Made by a program: the position numbers and the translations under genes
Assembly: GCF_013423785.1 (NCBI RefSeq)
Contig: NZ_CP058952.1
Location: 2,383,665-2,447,664, forward strand
Length of the DNA stretch: 64,000 bases
Reading direction: 5' to 3'
Source of the DNA: Chitinibacter fontanus
GTDB taxonomy: Bacteria > Pseudomonadota > Gammaproteobacteria > Burkholderiales > Chitinibacteraceae
Shown here: positions 33,176-43,012 of the stretch, piece by piece
Position numbering within the stretch: position 1 is the first letter of the stretch
Layout: the number at the start of each line of letters is the position of its first letter
Notes under the pieces: model-generated
Told to the model about the DNA's origin: nothing
What the model saw: the letters and a program-made list of their open reading frames with translations, nothing else
Databases searched by the model: none

Positions 33176-35089
33176 GTGAACAATCTCGGCAAGAATGTCG
33201 CCATTTGGTTAATCGTTGGCCTAGTGCTGATGACGATTTTTAACCAGTTCTCCAAGAGTCAAGACTCTGCCTCGCAAATTCCCTATTCCCAATTTATGGT
33301 GGAAGTGGAGCAGGGACGGATTGCGAGTGCTGAAATTGAAGGTAATCCATTACGTGGGCAATGGATTCGCGGTAAAAAAGCTGATGGCAGTAATTACGCA
33401 ACTTTGGCGCCGTTTGACTTCCGTATGGTCGATACGCTGATCAAGCACAATGTGAAGTTTGCAGCCAAGCCAGAGGCAGAGCCTAGCTTGTTGATGAGCT
33501 TCCTGATGAACTGGGGGCCAATGCTGCTCTTGATCGGGGTGTGGATTTTCTTCATGCGCCAGATGCAGGGCGGCGGCAAAGGTGGAGCCTTTAGCTTTGG
33601 TAAATCTAAAGCCAAAATGCTCGACGAAAGCAATAATGCGGTGACTTTTGCAGATGTCGCAGGCTGCGATGAAGCAAAAGAAGAAGTGTCCGAAATCGTC
33701 GATTACCTGCGTGACCCAAGTAAATACCAAAGTTTGGGTGGCCGTATGCCGCGCGGTATTTTGATGGTGGGCTCACCAGGTACTGGTAAAACTTTGTTGG
33801 CCAAAGCGATTGCCGGTGAAGCCAAAGTCCCGTTCTTCTCGATTTCAGGTTCTGATTTCGTAGAAATGTTCGTTGGTGTCGGCGCTGCGCGTGTGCGCGA
33901 TATGTTTGAAAACGCGAAGAAAAACGCGCCTTGTATTATCTTTATTGATGAGATTGATGCGGTGGGGCGTCAGCGCGGTGCCGGTATGGGCGGTGGTAAC
34001 GACGAGCGCGAACAAACATTGAACCAAATGTTGGTTGAGATGGATGGTTTTGAGGGCAATTCGGGCATTATCGTGATTGCTGCAACTAACCGCCCTGACG
34101 TGCTGGACCCCGCTTTGATGCGTCCGGGGCGGTTCGATCGTCAAGTAGTGGTGTCTCTGCCGGATATTCGCGGTCGTGAACAGATTCTTGGCGTCCATAT
34201 GCGCAAAGTGCCGATCGCTAATGATGTTGATGCTTCAGTGCTGGCACGTGGTACACCGGGTATGTCGGGCGCTGATTTGGCAAACTTGGTCAATGAAGCT
34301 GCGTTGTTTGCTGCTCGTCGCAACAAACGCCTCGTCGATATGGCTGATTTCGAATCGGCGAAAGACAAGATCTACATGGGCCCAGAGCGCCGTAGCATGG
34401 TAATGACCGAGGAAGAGCGTCGTGCGACGGCCTACCATGAATCCGGGCATGCTGTTGTAGCTGAAATGCTAGAAGGTACTGATCCGGTGCATAAAGTGAC
34501 CATCATGCCTCGTGGCCGTGCTCTTGGTTTGACTTGGCAGCTACCAGAGCGTGATCGTTTCTCGCATTACAAAGATCAAATGCTCAATGAGTTGGCGATC
34601 TTGTTTGGTGGCCGGGTGGCGGAAGATTTGTTCATCAATCGAATTTCGACTGGCGCATCAAATGACTTCGAGCGTGCTACTGCGATGGCGCGTGATATGG
34701 TTACTCGCTACGGCATGACCGAGAAAATGGGGCCGATGGTCTACGCCGAAAATGATGGCGAGGTCTTCTTGGGTCGGTCGGTAACGACACACAAGAACGT
34801 ATCTGAATCGACTATGCAGCAAGTTGACTCTGAAATCCGCCGTATCATCGATGAGCAATACGCCTTAGCGGTTAAGATTCTGAGTGAAAATCGTGACAAA
34901 GTTGAAGTGATGACTCAGGCTCTGATGGATTGGGAAACAATTGACCGTGATCAGGTGCTTGATATTATGGCTGGCCGTACACCTCGTCCACCTAAAGAGC
35001 TGCCTCCGATTCGTAAGCCAGCTCCAGTGCACACTGATACCCCGAGTGGTGGTGCTGAGGCAACAGATGCGCCAGCAGCTGAAGCATAA
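33176..35089 (+). CDS. ftsH: ATP-dependent zinc metalloprotease FtsH
   Basis: A 637-residue inner membrane AAA protease. Two transmembrane helices (8-25 and about 105-127) flank a periplasmic domain. The AAA domain has Walker A GSPGTGKT (199-206), Walker [10 protein letters not shown] and the SRH. The M41 protease has H420-E-S-G-H424. It removes damaged membrane proteins and unstable regulators such as LpxC and heat-shock sigma factor. The start is GTG 33176 with AGGAG upstream. The tail is Pro/Ala-rich. It is followed by folP and glmM as in many proteobacteria. Confidence 0.98.
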   Translation: MNNLGKNVAIWLIVGLVLMTIFNQFSKSQDSASQIPYSQFMVEVEQGRIASAEIEGNPLRGQWIRGKKADGSNYATLAPFDFRMVDTLIKHNVKFAAKPEAEPSLLMSFLMNWGPMLLLIGVWIFFMRQMQGGGKGGAFSFGKSKAKMLDESNNAVTFADVAGCDEAKEEVSEIVDYLRDPSKYQSLGGRMPRGILMVGSPGTGKTLLAKAIAGEAKVPFFSISGSDFVEMFVGVGAARVRDMFENAKKNAPCIIFIDEIDAVGRQRGAGMGGGNDEREQTLNQMLVEMDGFEGNSGIIVIAATNRPDVLDPALMRPGRFDRQVVVSLPDIRGREQILGVHMRKVPIANDVDASVLARGTPGMSGADLANLVNEAALFAARRNKRLVDMADFESAKDKIYMGPERRSMVMTEEERRATAYHESGHAVVAEMLEGTDPVHKVTIMPRGRALGLTWQLPERDRFSHYKDQMLNELAILFGGRVAEDLFINRISTGASNDFERATAMARDMVTRYGMTEKMGPMVYAENDGEVFLGRSVTTHKNVSESTMQQVDSEIRRIIDEQYALAVKILSENRDKVEVMTQALMDWETIDRDQVLDIMAGRTPRPPKELPPIRKPAPVHTDTPSGGAEATDAPAAEA

Positions 35090-35108
35090 TTTGTTTACTA
35101 AATCTAAT

Positions 35109-35138
35109 AAAGGCGGCTTTGGCCGCCTTTATTGTTTT
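35109..35138 (+). terminator. Intrinsic terminator between ftsH and folP
   Basis: AAAGGCGGC (35109-35117) pairs with GCCGCCTTT (35122-35130), followed by ATTGTTTT. It is probably leaky, since folP follows within 20 bases. Confidence 0.75.
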
Positions 35139-35149
35139 CGGGTAAGTAC

Positions 35150-35977
35150 ATGAACTTAATTTTGCAATGTGGTAGGTTTAAGCTGCCGCTGCATCAAACT
35201 TTAGTGATGGGCATTGTGAATGTCACGCCGGATTCTTTTTCTGATGGTGGGGCATTCTTAAATTCTAGTGCTGCGCTGCGCCGTATCGAGCAGCTGTGCG
35301 CTGATGGTGCGGATATTATTGATATTGGCGGTGAGTCAACTCGTCCAGGGGCCGCGCGGGTGCCTGTGGAAGAGGAGCTACGTCGCGTGTTGCCGGTAAT
35401 TAAGGCTGCAGCCACATTTAACGTGCCGTTATCGATTGACACATGCAAAACAGAGGTGATGTTGGCGGCCTTAGATGCCGGTGCTGACATGATCAATGAT
35501 ATTGCGGGTTTGGAAGCCCCAGGGGCGATTGAGGCGGTAGCACGAACGGAGGTCGCAATCTGTTTGATGCATAAGCAAGGTAATCCGCAAACAATGCAAA
35601 CAGATCCACAATATGCTGATGTGGTCGCGGAAGTTCGCGAATATTTGGGTCAACGCCTAGAGGTAGCGCAACAAGCTGGGGTTGCTGCAGATCGCCTCTT
35701 GGTTGATCTGGGTTTTGGTTTTGGTAAGAATTTGGCACATAACACGGATTTATTTCGTGCAATTGGTCCAATCTTGCGAGAGTTGGATTTTCCTATGTTA
35801 GTTGGTGTTTCACGCAAGAGAATGTTGGGTGAATTGACGGGTAGGGATATTGCTGAACGAGTAGTGCCTAGCGTCACTGCGGCACTAATGGCTGCACAAG
35901 CAGGGGCACAGATTGTGCGGGTGCATGATGTAAGGGAAACAGTGGATGCGTTAAAGGTTTGGCGCGGGTTAAAATAA
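35150..35977 (+). CDS. folP: Dihydropteroate synthase
   Basis: A 275-residue TIM-barrel enzyme that joins p-aminobenzoate to the pterin pyrophosphate, the target of sulfonamides. Seen: MGIVNVTPDSFSDGG, the pABA loop DIGGESTRPGA, DMINDIAG, and the C-terminal LVGVSRKRMLG. I start at ATG 35150; six further in-frame codons upstream lead only to a TTG inside the terminator. It lies 28 bases before glmM, forming the ftsH-folP-glmM order. Confidence 0.96.
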   Translation: MNLILQCGRFKLPLHQTLVMGIVNVTPDSFSDGGAFLNSSAALRRIEQLCADGADIIDIGGESTRPGAARVPVEEELRRVLPVIKAAATFNVPLSIDTCKTEVMLAALDAGADMINDIAGLEAPGAIEAVARTEVAICLMHKQGNPQTMQTDPQYADVVAEVREYLGQRLEVAQQAGVAADRLLVDLGFGFGKNLAHNTDLFRAIGPILRELDFPMLVGVSRKRMLGELTGRDIAERVVPSVTAALMAAQAGAQIVRVHDVRETVDALKVWRGLK

Positions 35978-36004
35978 GCTGAAAATTGATATAGGTAGGA
36001 TGCG

Positions 36005-37375
36005 ATGGCGCGGAAATATTTTGGTACGGATGGCGTACGCGGATTGGTGGGTGAGTTTCCAATTACACCCGATTTTGCGATGAAATTAGGTTACGCAGCT
36101 GGTCGTGTTTTAGTTGCGGAAGCGGCTAAAAAAGGCATGCAAGAACACCCGGGGGTGCTTATCGGTAAAGACACCCGAGTTTCAGGCTATATGCTTGAAG
36201 CCGCTCTGCAAGCGGGGTTTAATGCGGCTGGGGTTGATTGCCATCTGACTGGCCCTCTGCCTACGCCTGGGATCGCCTATCTCACGCGAGCATTACGGCT
36301 TTCTGCAGGGGTGGTGATTTCTGCATCACATAATCCGTACCACGATAATGGCATCAAGTTTTTTGGCTCGGGCGGAAAAAAGCTCCCTGATGATGTTGAG
36401 CTGGCGATTGAAGCTGCGATTGATGAAGTACAGCCATGCGTTGCCTCCAAGCAAATTGGTCGTTCGTGGCGCATCAATGATGCAGCAGGGCGCTATATCG
36501 AATTTTGTAAATCTACATTCCCGAATGATCTCGATTTACGCGGCTTAAAGTTAGTGATCGATTGCGCGCATGGAGCAACCTACCACATCGCACCCCATGT
36601 CTTTCATGAACTGGGGGCCGAAGTGGTGACTGTTGGCGTGCAGCCAAACGGTTTTAATATTAATGAAGAAGTTGGTGCGACTCATCCAGAAACTTTGCGG
36701 TTAAAAGTGCTGTCGGAAGGGGCGCATTTTGGTATTGCGCTTGATGGTGATGGTGATCGGCTGATTATGGTTGATCGCGATGGCACGATTGTGGATGGTG
36801 ATCAGTTGCTGTATGTCTTGGCTGTACACCGGCAACAAAAAGGCACATTAGGTGAAGGCGTTGTTGGCACCTTAATGACGAATCTGGGGGTTGAAAATGC
36901 GCTCAAACACAAAGGTATTGGTTTTGTGCGCGCTAAAGTCGGCGATCGTTATGTTTTGGAGCAACTACAAGCTAAAGGCTGGCTAGTCGGTGGAGAGGGC
37001 TCAGGTCATTTGCTCTGCCTTGATAAGCACACAACTGGTGATGGTATTGTTTCAGCATTGCAGGTAATGCAAGCCCTGAAAGAAAGTGGGCAAACATTGG
37101 CAGGCTTTTGCAAAGATTTGCAGTTATCAAAACAAGTGCTGAAAAATGTACGGATTGCCAAAGGCTTTGATTGCCACGGATCGCAAGCAATTCAAGCAAA
37201 AGTGGCCGAGGCTGAAGTTGCGATGGGTGCCGATGGTCGTGTGCTGTTACGTCCATCGGGTACCGAACCTGTGGTTCGAGTCATGGTTGAGCATGTTAAT
37301 CCAATTCAGGCGCGCGAGTGGGCGGATCAAATTGCAGCAGTCGTGAGTGCTGAGGCTGCATTACATGATGCCTAA
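36005..37375 (+). CDS. glmM: Phosphoglucosamine mutase
   Basis: A 456-residue enzyme that interconverts glucosamine-6-phosphate and glucosamine-1-phosphate for UDP-GlcNAc and hence peptidoglycan and LPS. Landmarks are [11 protein letters not shown] at the start, the phosphoserine motif ISASHNP (S108), the metal loop DGDGDR, the sugar loop GGEGSGH and the phosphate-binding [15 protein letters not shown]. Length matches. The plus-strand series ends here with a bidirectional terminator shared with pstB. Confidence 0.97.
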   Translation: MARKYFGTDGVRGLVGEFPITPDFAMKLGYAAGRVLVAEAAKKGMQEHPGVLIGKDTRVSGYMLEAALQAGFNAAGVDCHLTGPLPTPGIAYLTRALRLSAGVVISASHNPYHDNGIKFFGSGGKKLPDDVELAIEAAIDEVQPCVASKQIGRSWRINDAAGRYIEFCKSTFPNDLDLRGLKLVIDCAHGATYHIAPHVFHELGAEVVTVGVQPNGFNINEEVGATHPETLRLKVLSEGAHFGIALDGDGDRLIMVDRDGTIVDGDQLLYVLAVHRQQKGTLGEGVVGTLMTNLGVENALKHKGIGFVRAKVGDRYVLEQLQAKGWLVGGEGSGHLLCLDKHTTGDGIVSALQVMQALKESGQTLAGFCKDLQLSKQVLKNVRIAKGFDCHGSQAIQAKVAEAEVAMGADGRVLLRPSGTEPVVRVMVEHVNPIQAREWADQIAAVVSAEAALHDA

Positions 37376-37378
37376 TGG

Positions 37379-37425
37379 GGTATTTTCCTGTAGCTAAGAT
37401 GTTATTTGAGCTGCAGTTAAATACC
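37379..37425. repeat. Two-part palindrome after glmM
   Basis: GGTATTT (37379-37385) pairs with AAATACC (37419-37425), and inside it CTGTAGCT (37388-37395) pairs with AGCTGCAG (37409-37416) with one G-U pair, around a 13-base loop. It starts just after the glmM stop and is separate from the true terminator at 37439. It is one of the strongest GGTAT...ATACC elements. Confidence 0.6.
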
Positions 37426-37437
37426 TAGTGCGGTAAT

Positions 37438-37470
37438 AAAAAAGGACTGCATAATCGCAGTCCTTTTTAT
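37438..37470. terminator. Bidirectional terminator between glmM and pstB
   Basis: AAAAAGGACTGC (from 37439) pairs with GCAGTCCTTTTT (37457-37468) over six bases, with A and T runs on both sides. Confidence 0.88.
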
Positions 37471-37484
37471 TTGGGTAAAAATGC

Positions 37485-38252
37485 TTAACCAAATTTACCT
37501 GTGATGTAGTCTTCGGTCGCTTTGACTGTGGGCGATGTGAAGATCGTGTCGGTTTCACCCATTTCTATCATCTCGCCCAAATACATATAGGCCGTGTAAT
37601 CAGAAATACGCGCCGCTTGCTGCATATTGTGCGTCACGATGGCGATGGTGTAGTCTTTTTTCAGTTCATGTACCAATTCTTCAACGTGAGCGGTCGAGAT
37701 TGGGTCTAATGCCGAAGTTGGCTCGTCCAGCAGCAACACTTCAGGTTTCACCGCAACGGCACGTGCGATACACAAACGTTGTTGCTGACCGCCAGATAAA
37801 CCTAAGCCCGATTGTTTCAGCTTATCTTTTACTTCGTTCCACAATGCAGCTTTGGTTAGGGCCCACTCAATGCGGTCGTCCATTTCAGACTTGCTCAGGT
37901 TTTCATACAGCTTAACGCCAAAAGCCACGTTGTCATAAATTGACATTGGGAAAGGGGTTGGTTTCTGAAATACCATGCCTACTTTCGCGCGTAACATATT
38001 CAGATCAATACCTGGGCGCAGGATGTTTTCGCCATTCAGTAAAATCTCACCTTCGGCGCGCAGCTTAGGGTAGAGATCATACATACGGTTAAAAGTGCGC
38101 AGGAGGGTCGATTTACCGCAGCCTGAAGGTCCGATGAATGCGGTTACTTTGCCTTCACGAATATCAAGATTGATGTTTTTGAGCGCGTGAAAATTGCCGT
38201 AGTAGAAGTTTAGGTTTTTTACGGCCAACGTCGCTTTATGTGCAGAAGTCAT
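37485..38252 (-). CDS. pstB: Phosphate ABC transporter ATPase
   Basis: A 255-residue ABC ATPase. Walker A is GPSGCGKST (41-49), the signature is LSGGQQQR, Walker B is [13 protein letters not shown] and the switch His lies in VTHNM. The [19 protein letters not shown] start and the [13 protein letters not shown] segment are specific to PstB. I use ATG 38252; an in-frame TTG at 38267 is possible. It is the last gene of pstSCAB. No phoU follows; glmM comes next, facing it. Confidence 0.97.
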   Translation of the reverse strand: MTSAHKATLAVKNLNFYYGNFHALKNINLDIREGKVTAFIGPSGCGKSTLLRTFNRMYDLYPKLRAEGEILLNGENILRPGIDLNMLRAKVGMVFQKPTPFPMSIYDNVAFGVKLYENLSKSEMDDRIEWALTKAALWNEVKDKLKQSGLGLSGGQQQRLCIARAVAVKPEVLLLDEPTSALDPISTAHVEELVHELKKDYTIAIVTHNMQQAARISDYTAYMYLGEMIEMGETDTIFTSPTVKATEDYITGKFG

Positions 38253-38273
38253 AATCAAATATTCCAAATCAAA

Positions 38274-39125
38274 TTAGTGTTGTTTTGGCTGGCGTAACAT
38301 GACGCGAGCAATAATATTCAGGCCCAGTACAAACAAGCCAATCAACAATGCACCTGCCCACGCGAGGGTGTGCCAATCTTCATACGGACTCATCGCAAAT
38401 TGGAAAATCACCACTGGTAAGTTCGCCATTGGCTGATTCATATTTGAGAAGAATTGGTTATTCAATGCGGTAAATAGCAGTGGCGCAGTCTCACCCAGAA
38501 TACGTGCAACTGCCAGCAAAATGCCCGTTGCTACGCCGGTTTTGGCTGCTCGTAGGGTAACGAACATCACCATTTTCCATTGTGGCGCACCCAAGGCGTA
38601 GGCCGCTTCGCGCATTGCGGTAGGCACAAGGCGTAGCATGTTTTCGGTCGTCCGCAGCACGACTGGAATTACCAAAATTGATAATGCTAAAGAGCCTGCC
38701 CAGCCAGAAAAGTGTTCAACTTGAGCGACGTATACTTCAAATACGAATAAGCCAATCACAATTGATGGAGCTGATAGCAAAATATCGTTAATGAAGCGGG
38801 TTGCCGGGCCAAGCCAGCCCCGATTGCCAAATTCGGCTAGATATGTGCCTGCCAGAATGCCAATCGGGGTGCCGATTAGCACGGCAACCAAGGTCATTTG
38901 TAATGAGCCTAGGATCGCATTGGCCAAGCCACCATGACTGCCCGGTGCGGGGGTCGCTTGGGTGAAAGTAGCCAGTGTGATGCCAGGTAGACCGTTGGCA
39001 AACAAGGTATGCAAAATCCAGCCCAGCCAAAACAAGCCAAATGCCATTGCTGCGTAAGACAACACCTGGCTGATTTTATTGGCCACTAATCGACGCTTGT
39101 ATAAATTACTCATCGTATTGCTCAC
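38274..39125 (-). CDS. pstA: Phosphate ABC transporter permease PstA
   Basis: A 283-residue inner membrane permease with six hydrophobic segments. The binding-protein-dependent transport loop is VPTAMREAAYALGAPQWKMVMFVTLRAAKTGVATG, which contacts PstB. The helix with IGTPIGILAGTYLAEFG and the ILLSAPSIVIGLFVF segment are typical of PstA. The start is GTG 39125, immediately after the pstC stop; ATG 39113 is four codons on and equally possible. Together with PstC it forms the phosphate channel. Confidence 0.96.
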   Translation of the reverse strand: MSNTMSNLYKRRLVANKISQVLSYAAMAFGLFWLGWILHTLFANGLPGITLATFTQATPAPGSHGGLANAILGSLQMTLVAVLIGTPIGILAGTYLAEFGNRGWLGPATRFINDILLSAPSIVIGLFVFEVYVAQVEHFSGWAGSLALSILVIPVVLRTTENMLRLVPTAMREAAYALGAPQWKMVMFVTLRAAKTGVATGILLAVARILGETAPLLFTALNNQFFSNMNQPMANLPVVIFQFAMSPYEDWHTLAWAGALLIGLFVLGLNIIARVMLRQPKQH

Positions 39126-40082
39126 TTAAGAATGGGTGCCTTCGCCAGATTCAAGGCGCATCAGTAACAATTTGGACAGAACCAAAACCACGAAGGTGAT
39201 AAAGAACAGTAACAAGCCAAGTTCAATGAGCGAAGATGTGTATAGCTCACCGTGTGCTTCGGTAAATTCATTGGCGAGTGTTGCTGAAATTGTCGTCGCA
39301 GGGTCGAACAACGAGTTTGAAATTTGTTGAGAGTTACCAATCACAAATGTGATCGCCATGGTTTCGCCTAGCGCGCGACCAAGGCCCAACATAATGCCGC
39401 CGATAATCCCGTTTTTGGTGTAGGGCACAACAATATTCCAGATTACTTCCCAGCGTGTAGAGCCGAGACCGTAGGCCGACTCTTTGAGCATGGCTGGCAC
39501 GATTTCAAATACGTCACGCATCACTGATGCCACAAATGGAATAACCATAATCGACAAAATCAGTCCGGCAGTAAACATGCCGATACCCATTGGGGCGCCA
39601 GTAAATAAATCAGCTAGCAACGGAATGTCTGCGCTTTTTTCCATCATCCAAGGTTGGATGTTGTCAGCAAAATAAGGTGCGAATACAAATAAACCCCACA
39701 TCCCATAAACAATCGAGGGAATCCCCGCGAGTAGTTCAATGGCAATACCTAAGGGGCGGCGCAACCAGATTGGCGATAGCTCGGTCAGGAAAATGGCGAT
39801 GCCAAAACTAATTGGTACGGCAACGACCAGGGCAATAAAGGCCGACAGCAGTGTGCCGCGAATCGAAGGCCAGGCGCCAAACTGCTCGGTAACTGGGTTC
39901 CACTCGTGGGAGGTGATAAAGCTCAGGCCAAATGCTTTAATGCTGGGCATTGCGCCGTAGAGCAGGGAAACAATAATCGCGGTGAGCGTAAACAACACTA
40001 GCGCGGCAAAAAAACGCGTGCTGTTCACAAACAGCGCATCTTGTAGGCGCTGAATTTTCATGCGCTCATTTTGAGAAGACAT
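39126..40082 (-). CDS. pstC: Phosphate ABC transporter permease PstC
   Basis: A 318-residue permease with six membrane helices. It has the conserved GIAIFLTELSP and LLAGIPSIVYGMWGLFVFAP stretches and the EAA-like loop VPAMLKESAYGLGSTRWEVIWNIVVP. I chose ATG 40082, which has GGAGAG upstream, over an upstream in-frame start. Its stop abuts the pstA start, so PstC and PstA are made in step. Confidence 0.96.
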   Translation of the reverse strand: MSSQNERMKIQRLQDALFVNSTRFFAALVLFTLTAIIVSLLYGAMPSIKAFGLSFITSHEWNPVTEQFGAWPSIRGTLLSAFIALVVAVPISFGIAIFLTELSPIWLRRPLGIAIELLAGIPSIVYGMWGLFVFAPYFADNIQPWMMEKSADIPLLADLFTGAPMGIGMFTAGLILSIMVIPFVASVMRDVFEIVPAMLKESAYGLGSTRWEVIWNIVVPYTKNGIIGGIMLGLGRALGETMAITFVIGNSQQISNSLFDPATTISATLANEFTEAHGELYTSSLIELGLLLFFITFVVLVLSKLLLMRLESGEGTHS

Positions 40083-40181
40083 CGAACTCTCCAAACCTTC
40101 ATACACAAACAAACACCCAACCGCACCTATGAGTTGCGATTGGGTGTTGCATTCACAGCCGAGGCTGCGAATTGTAAGCGA

Positions 40182-41222
40182 TTATTTCCAAACTGGTTTG
40201 CTACCGTCTGAAATTTGCGCTTTCCAGTTCGCCTTGATCATATTGACAACACTGTCTGGCATTGGAATGTAGTCAAGATCCAGAGCTGTTTTGTCAGCAT
40301 CGGCACCGTATGCCCAGTCAAAGAATTTCAATACTTCCAATGCTTGAGCTGGTTTATCCTGTTTTTTGTGCATCAGGATGAAGGTTGGGTTTGCGATTGG
40401 CCAAGAGCCTTTGCCTGCAGCATTGGTCGTAATCAAGTACATGCCAGGAGCAGATTTCCAATCCGCGCCAGCTTGTGATGCGATAAATGCTTCCTCAGAA
40501 GGTTGTACAAATACGCCTTCCTTGTTTTGCAATTGAGTGTGGGTCAGTTTATTTTGTTTGGCATAAGCAAACTCAACGTAACCGATAGAGCCTTTGATGC
40601 GCTGAACGTAGTTAGCTACACCCTCGTTACCCTTGCCGCCCACACCAGTTGGCCACTGAACAGAAGTGTTAGCACCAACTTTCTCTTTCCATTCGCCTGA
40701 TACTTTTGATAAGTAGTCGGTAAATACAAAAGTAGTGCCAGAGCCGTCAGAGCGGCGAACCACAGTAATAGCTTGGTCTGGTAGCGCTACGCCACCATTG
40801 ATGGCGGCTACAGCTGGATCATTCCAGCGTTTGATTTTGCCAAGATAGATGTCGGTCAATACTTGTGGCGTCAATTTCAATTGGCCAGCAGGGATGCCAG
40901 GAATGTTTACAACAGGAACTACGCCGCCAACTACTGTTGGAAATTGCATCAAGCCAGCTTTGTCCAGCTCTTCTGGTTTGAGAGGCATGTCTGATGCACC
41001 GAAATCAACAGTTTTGGCCTGAATCTGTTTAATGCCACCGCCTGAACCGATTGATTGGTAGTTCAAGCCGGTACCAGTTTTCGCTTTATATTGCTCAGCC
41101 CATTTTGCATACAGTGGGTATGGGAAGGTTGCGCCAGCGCCAGTGATGTCGGCAGCAATGGCGTGAGTAAAGAGACCTGCTACCAAGCCGGCACTAATAA
41201 TGAGTTTACGAGCTAAAGTCAT
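40182..41222 (-). CDS. pstS: Phosphate-binding protein PstS
   Basis: A 346-residue periplasmic binding protein. The signal peptide ends near HAIA-ADI (residue 23). The mature start DITGAGATFPYPLYAKW and the phosphate-contact segments SIGSGGGIKQI, FGASDMPL and RRSDGSGTTFVFTDYL are all visible. I start at ATG 41222 with GGAGA upstream; the long open frame upstream of it is not coding. It leads the pst operon. I saw no convincing Pho box in the 180-bp gap to tpiA, although one would be expected. Confidence 0.97.
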   Translation of the reverse strand: MTLARKLIISAGLVAGLFTHAIAADITGAGATFPYPLYAKWAEQYKAKTGTGLNYQSIGSGGGIKQIQAKTVDFGASDMPLKPEELDKAGLMQFPTVVGGVVPVVNIPGIPAGQLKLTPQVLTDIYLGKIKRWNDPAVAAINGGVALPDQAITVVRRSDGSGTTFVFTDYLSKVSGEWKEKVGANTSVQWPTGVGGKGNEGVANYVQRIKGSIGYVEFAYAKQNKLTHTQLQNKEGVFVQPSEEAFIASQAGADWKSAPGMYLITTNAAGKGSWPIANPTFILMHKKQDKPAQALEVLKFFDWAYGADADKTALDLDYIPMPDSVVNMIKANWKAQISDGSKPVWK

Positions 41223-41402
41223 GCTAATTAATCTCCAGAACTTCAATGATGTGTTGATTCGATGGAGTGCATCATAGTGGAGAAATGTTTCTGAATTATT
41301 ACAAATCGGCGCAAGCGGACAATGGCTTGAAAAAACAAGGTTTGACGGTGGGGGAGTGGGGTTGTTACCATCACGCCCTATGTTTGCCAAGGGAGTGTTT
41401 GC

Positions 41403-42113
41403 ATGGCGAAGCAAATGGTAATTGGGAATTGGAAACTGCACGGCAGTATCGGGCAGATTAAGTCTGTGTTGGGTGAGGTTGCCCAGGCGAGGCTCGCTGC
41501 CAACGTAGGTGTGTGTGTACCAGCGCCTTATATCATGTTAGCTAAGCAGATTTTGCAGCATACCCATGTGCAGTGTGGCGCGCAAGACGTTAGCCAATAC
41601 CATATTGGGCCATATACCGGTGAAATTTCATCGGGCATGTTGGCTGATGTGGGGTGTGAAATGGTGATCATCGGTCACTCAGAGCGTCGGCGTTTATTTG
41701 GGGAGACGACCGAGCAAGCTGGCGTTAAATTGCGCTCTGCCTTGGATGCCGGGTTGTTTGGGGTTTATTGCGTCGGTGAGTCGGCTGAAGAGCGTCGGCA
41801 GGGAAATGCAGAAAAAGTAGTGGCCGCCCAGCTTGAGGTGTTGCGTGGTTTGCCAATGGGTTTGTTTGCCGTAGCGTATGAGCCGTCATGGGCTGTTGGT
41901 AGTGGTGTGGTGGCTTCAGGTGAGCAAATTTCACCAATGCATGCTCTGATTAAAGAGAAGCTCGATGACCGGGTTAAGGTTTTATATGGTGGTAGCGTGA
42001 AGTCTGGTAATGCCGCAGAAATTTTAGCGGTGGATTATGTCGATGGTGTTTTAGTGGGCGGTGCAGCGCTTTCGGCTTTTGAGTTTGTTGGAATTTGCCA
42101 AGCGGCGCGCTGA
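41403..42113 (+). CDS. tpiA: Triosephosphate isomerase
   Basis: A 236-residue TIM, slightly shorter than the usual 250. The active site residues are N9, K11 (GNWKLHGS), H92 (IIGHSERRRLFGE) and E160 (AYEPSWAVGSG), and the phosphate loop is LYGGSVKSGN with GGAAL. GNWKLHG and EPSWAVGSG differ from the common GNWKMNG and EPVWAIGTG but keep all catalytic positions. GGGAG lies seven bases before ATG 41403. The tpiA-secG-nuo order is widespread in proteobacteria. Confidence 0.96.
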   Translation: MAKQMVIGNWKLHGSIGQIKSVLGEVAQARLAANVGVCVPAPYIMLAKQILQHTHVQCGAQDVSQYHIGPYTGEISSGMLADVGCEMVIIGHSERRRLFGETTEQAGVKLRSALDAGLFGVYCVGESAEERRQGNAEKVVAAQLEVLRGLPMGLFAVAYEPSWAVGSGVVASGEQISPMHALIKEKLDDRVKVLYGGSVKSGNAAEILAVDYVDGVLVGGAALSAFEFVGICQAAR

Positions 42114-42149
42114 TTGGTACAATTCACGCCGCCATAGGAATGAGAAAAA

Positions 42150-42482
42150 ATGGATTTTATTACTAGTTTAGTGCTGATTGTTAATGTGATTTCTGCTTTG
42201 GCGGTGATTGTCTTAGTGTTGATGCAGCACGGGAAGGGCGCTGATATGGGCGCTGCATTTGGTAGCGGTTCGGCCGGTAGTGTTTTTGGATCTTCTGGCT
42301 CGGCAAATTTTTTGAGCCGCTCAACTGGTGTTTCTGCAACGGTATTTTTTGTGACTTGCATGGCCTTGGTGTTGCTCACTGCACCAAAATCAAGCAAGCA
42401 TGATCTTGGTGTAATGTCTGGCGTTACCGCCTCTGCTCCTGCGGCGGCTTCAGCTGCTGCGGGTCAAAAAATTCCTGACTAA
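42150..42482 (+). CDS. secG: Protein-export membrane protein SecG
   Basis: A 110-residue SecG: two membrane helices (VLIVNVISALAVIVLVLMQ and GVSATVFFVTCMALVLLT) joined by the cytoplasmic GKGADMGAAFGSGSAGSVFGSSGS loop, the SecG hallmark. The C-terminus is Ala/Ser-rich and variable. SecG assists the SecYE channel during SecA cycling. It follows tpiA by 36 bases and is followed by a gap of 156 bases with a weak terminator before the nuo operon. Confidence 0.95.
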   Translation: MDFITSLVLIVNVISALAVIVLVLMQHGKGADMGAAFGSGSAGSVFGSSGSANFLSRSTGVSATVFFVTCMALVLLTAPKSSKHDLGVMSGVTASAPAAASAAAGQKIPD

Positions 42483-42576
42483 GCAATCTATTGGGGTTGT
42501 TTGGCTAGATGGCTTGCAAGAGCTGTCGCACACAATACTTAGCTGAGTTACGGTAGTGGCTCGGCTATTTATATAA

Positions 42577-42612
42577 AAAAAGCAGTATAAATAACTGCTA
42601 TTCTGTCTTTTT
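42577..42612 (+). terminator. Weak terminator-like hairpin before nuoA
   Basis: AGCAGT (42581-42586) pairs with ACTGCT (42594-42599), followed by ATTCTGTCTTTTTG. The stem is only six pairs; it would give partial termination at most. Confidence 0.4.
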
Positions 42613-42638
42613 GTATTACTTCTGAACTGGGGATTTTC

Positions 42639-43007
42639 ATGCTGCAAGACTATTTCCCCATCCTGCTTTTCCTGGTTGTCGGTTTGGTAGTTGGCGTTTT
42701 GCCGCTATTGCTCGGTGCTGGGATCGGTAAGGTCTTGGGAACGGTTCGGCCAGATTCGGCAAAATTATCACCTTATGAGTGCGGCTTTGAAGCATTCGAG
42801 GATGCGCGCATGCAGTTTGATGTGCGTTATTACTTGGTGGCGATTTTGTTTATTCTGTTCGATTTGGAAGTCGCGTTTTTGGTTCCTTGGGCTGTTGTGC
42901 TCAAAGAATTGGGTATGTTCGGCTTTGTATCGATGATGATATTCCTGGCCATTCTGGTGGTCGGCTTCGTCTACGAATGGATGAAGGGTGCACTGGAGTG
43001 GGAGTGA
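42639..43007 (+). CDS. nuoA: NADH dehydrogenase (complex I) subunit A
   Basis: A 122-residue membrane subunit with three helices. The loop [40 protein letters not shown] is nearly invariant in NuoA and includes the conserved Cys at the quinone-channel entrance. It is the first gene of a complete 14-gene nuo operon and has TGGGGA before ATG 42639. It is five bases from nuoB. Confidence 0.97.
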   Translation: MLQDYFPILLFLVVGLVVGVLPLLLGAGIGKVLGTVRPDSAKLSPYECGFEAFEDARMQFDVRYYLVAILFILFDLEVAFLVPWAVVLKELGMFGFVSMMIFLAILVVGFVYEWMKGALEWE

Positions 43008-43012
43008 GATAA

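Noticed and set aside
41223..41402. Pho box upstream of pstS
   Set aside because: The best partial matches to the TGTCA half-sites do not occur as an 11-base-spaced direct repeat.
41223..41441. 73-residue N-terminal extension of PstS
   Set aside because: The extension is unlike any PstS, lacks a signal peptide and overlaps the tpiA start; ATG 41222 has a ribosome site and a proper signal peptide.
42483..42638. tRNA gene between secG and nuoA
   Set aside because: A tRNA-Leu is common here in proteobacteria, but no cloverleaf or T-loop motif is present; only a weak hairpin is seen.
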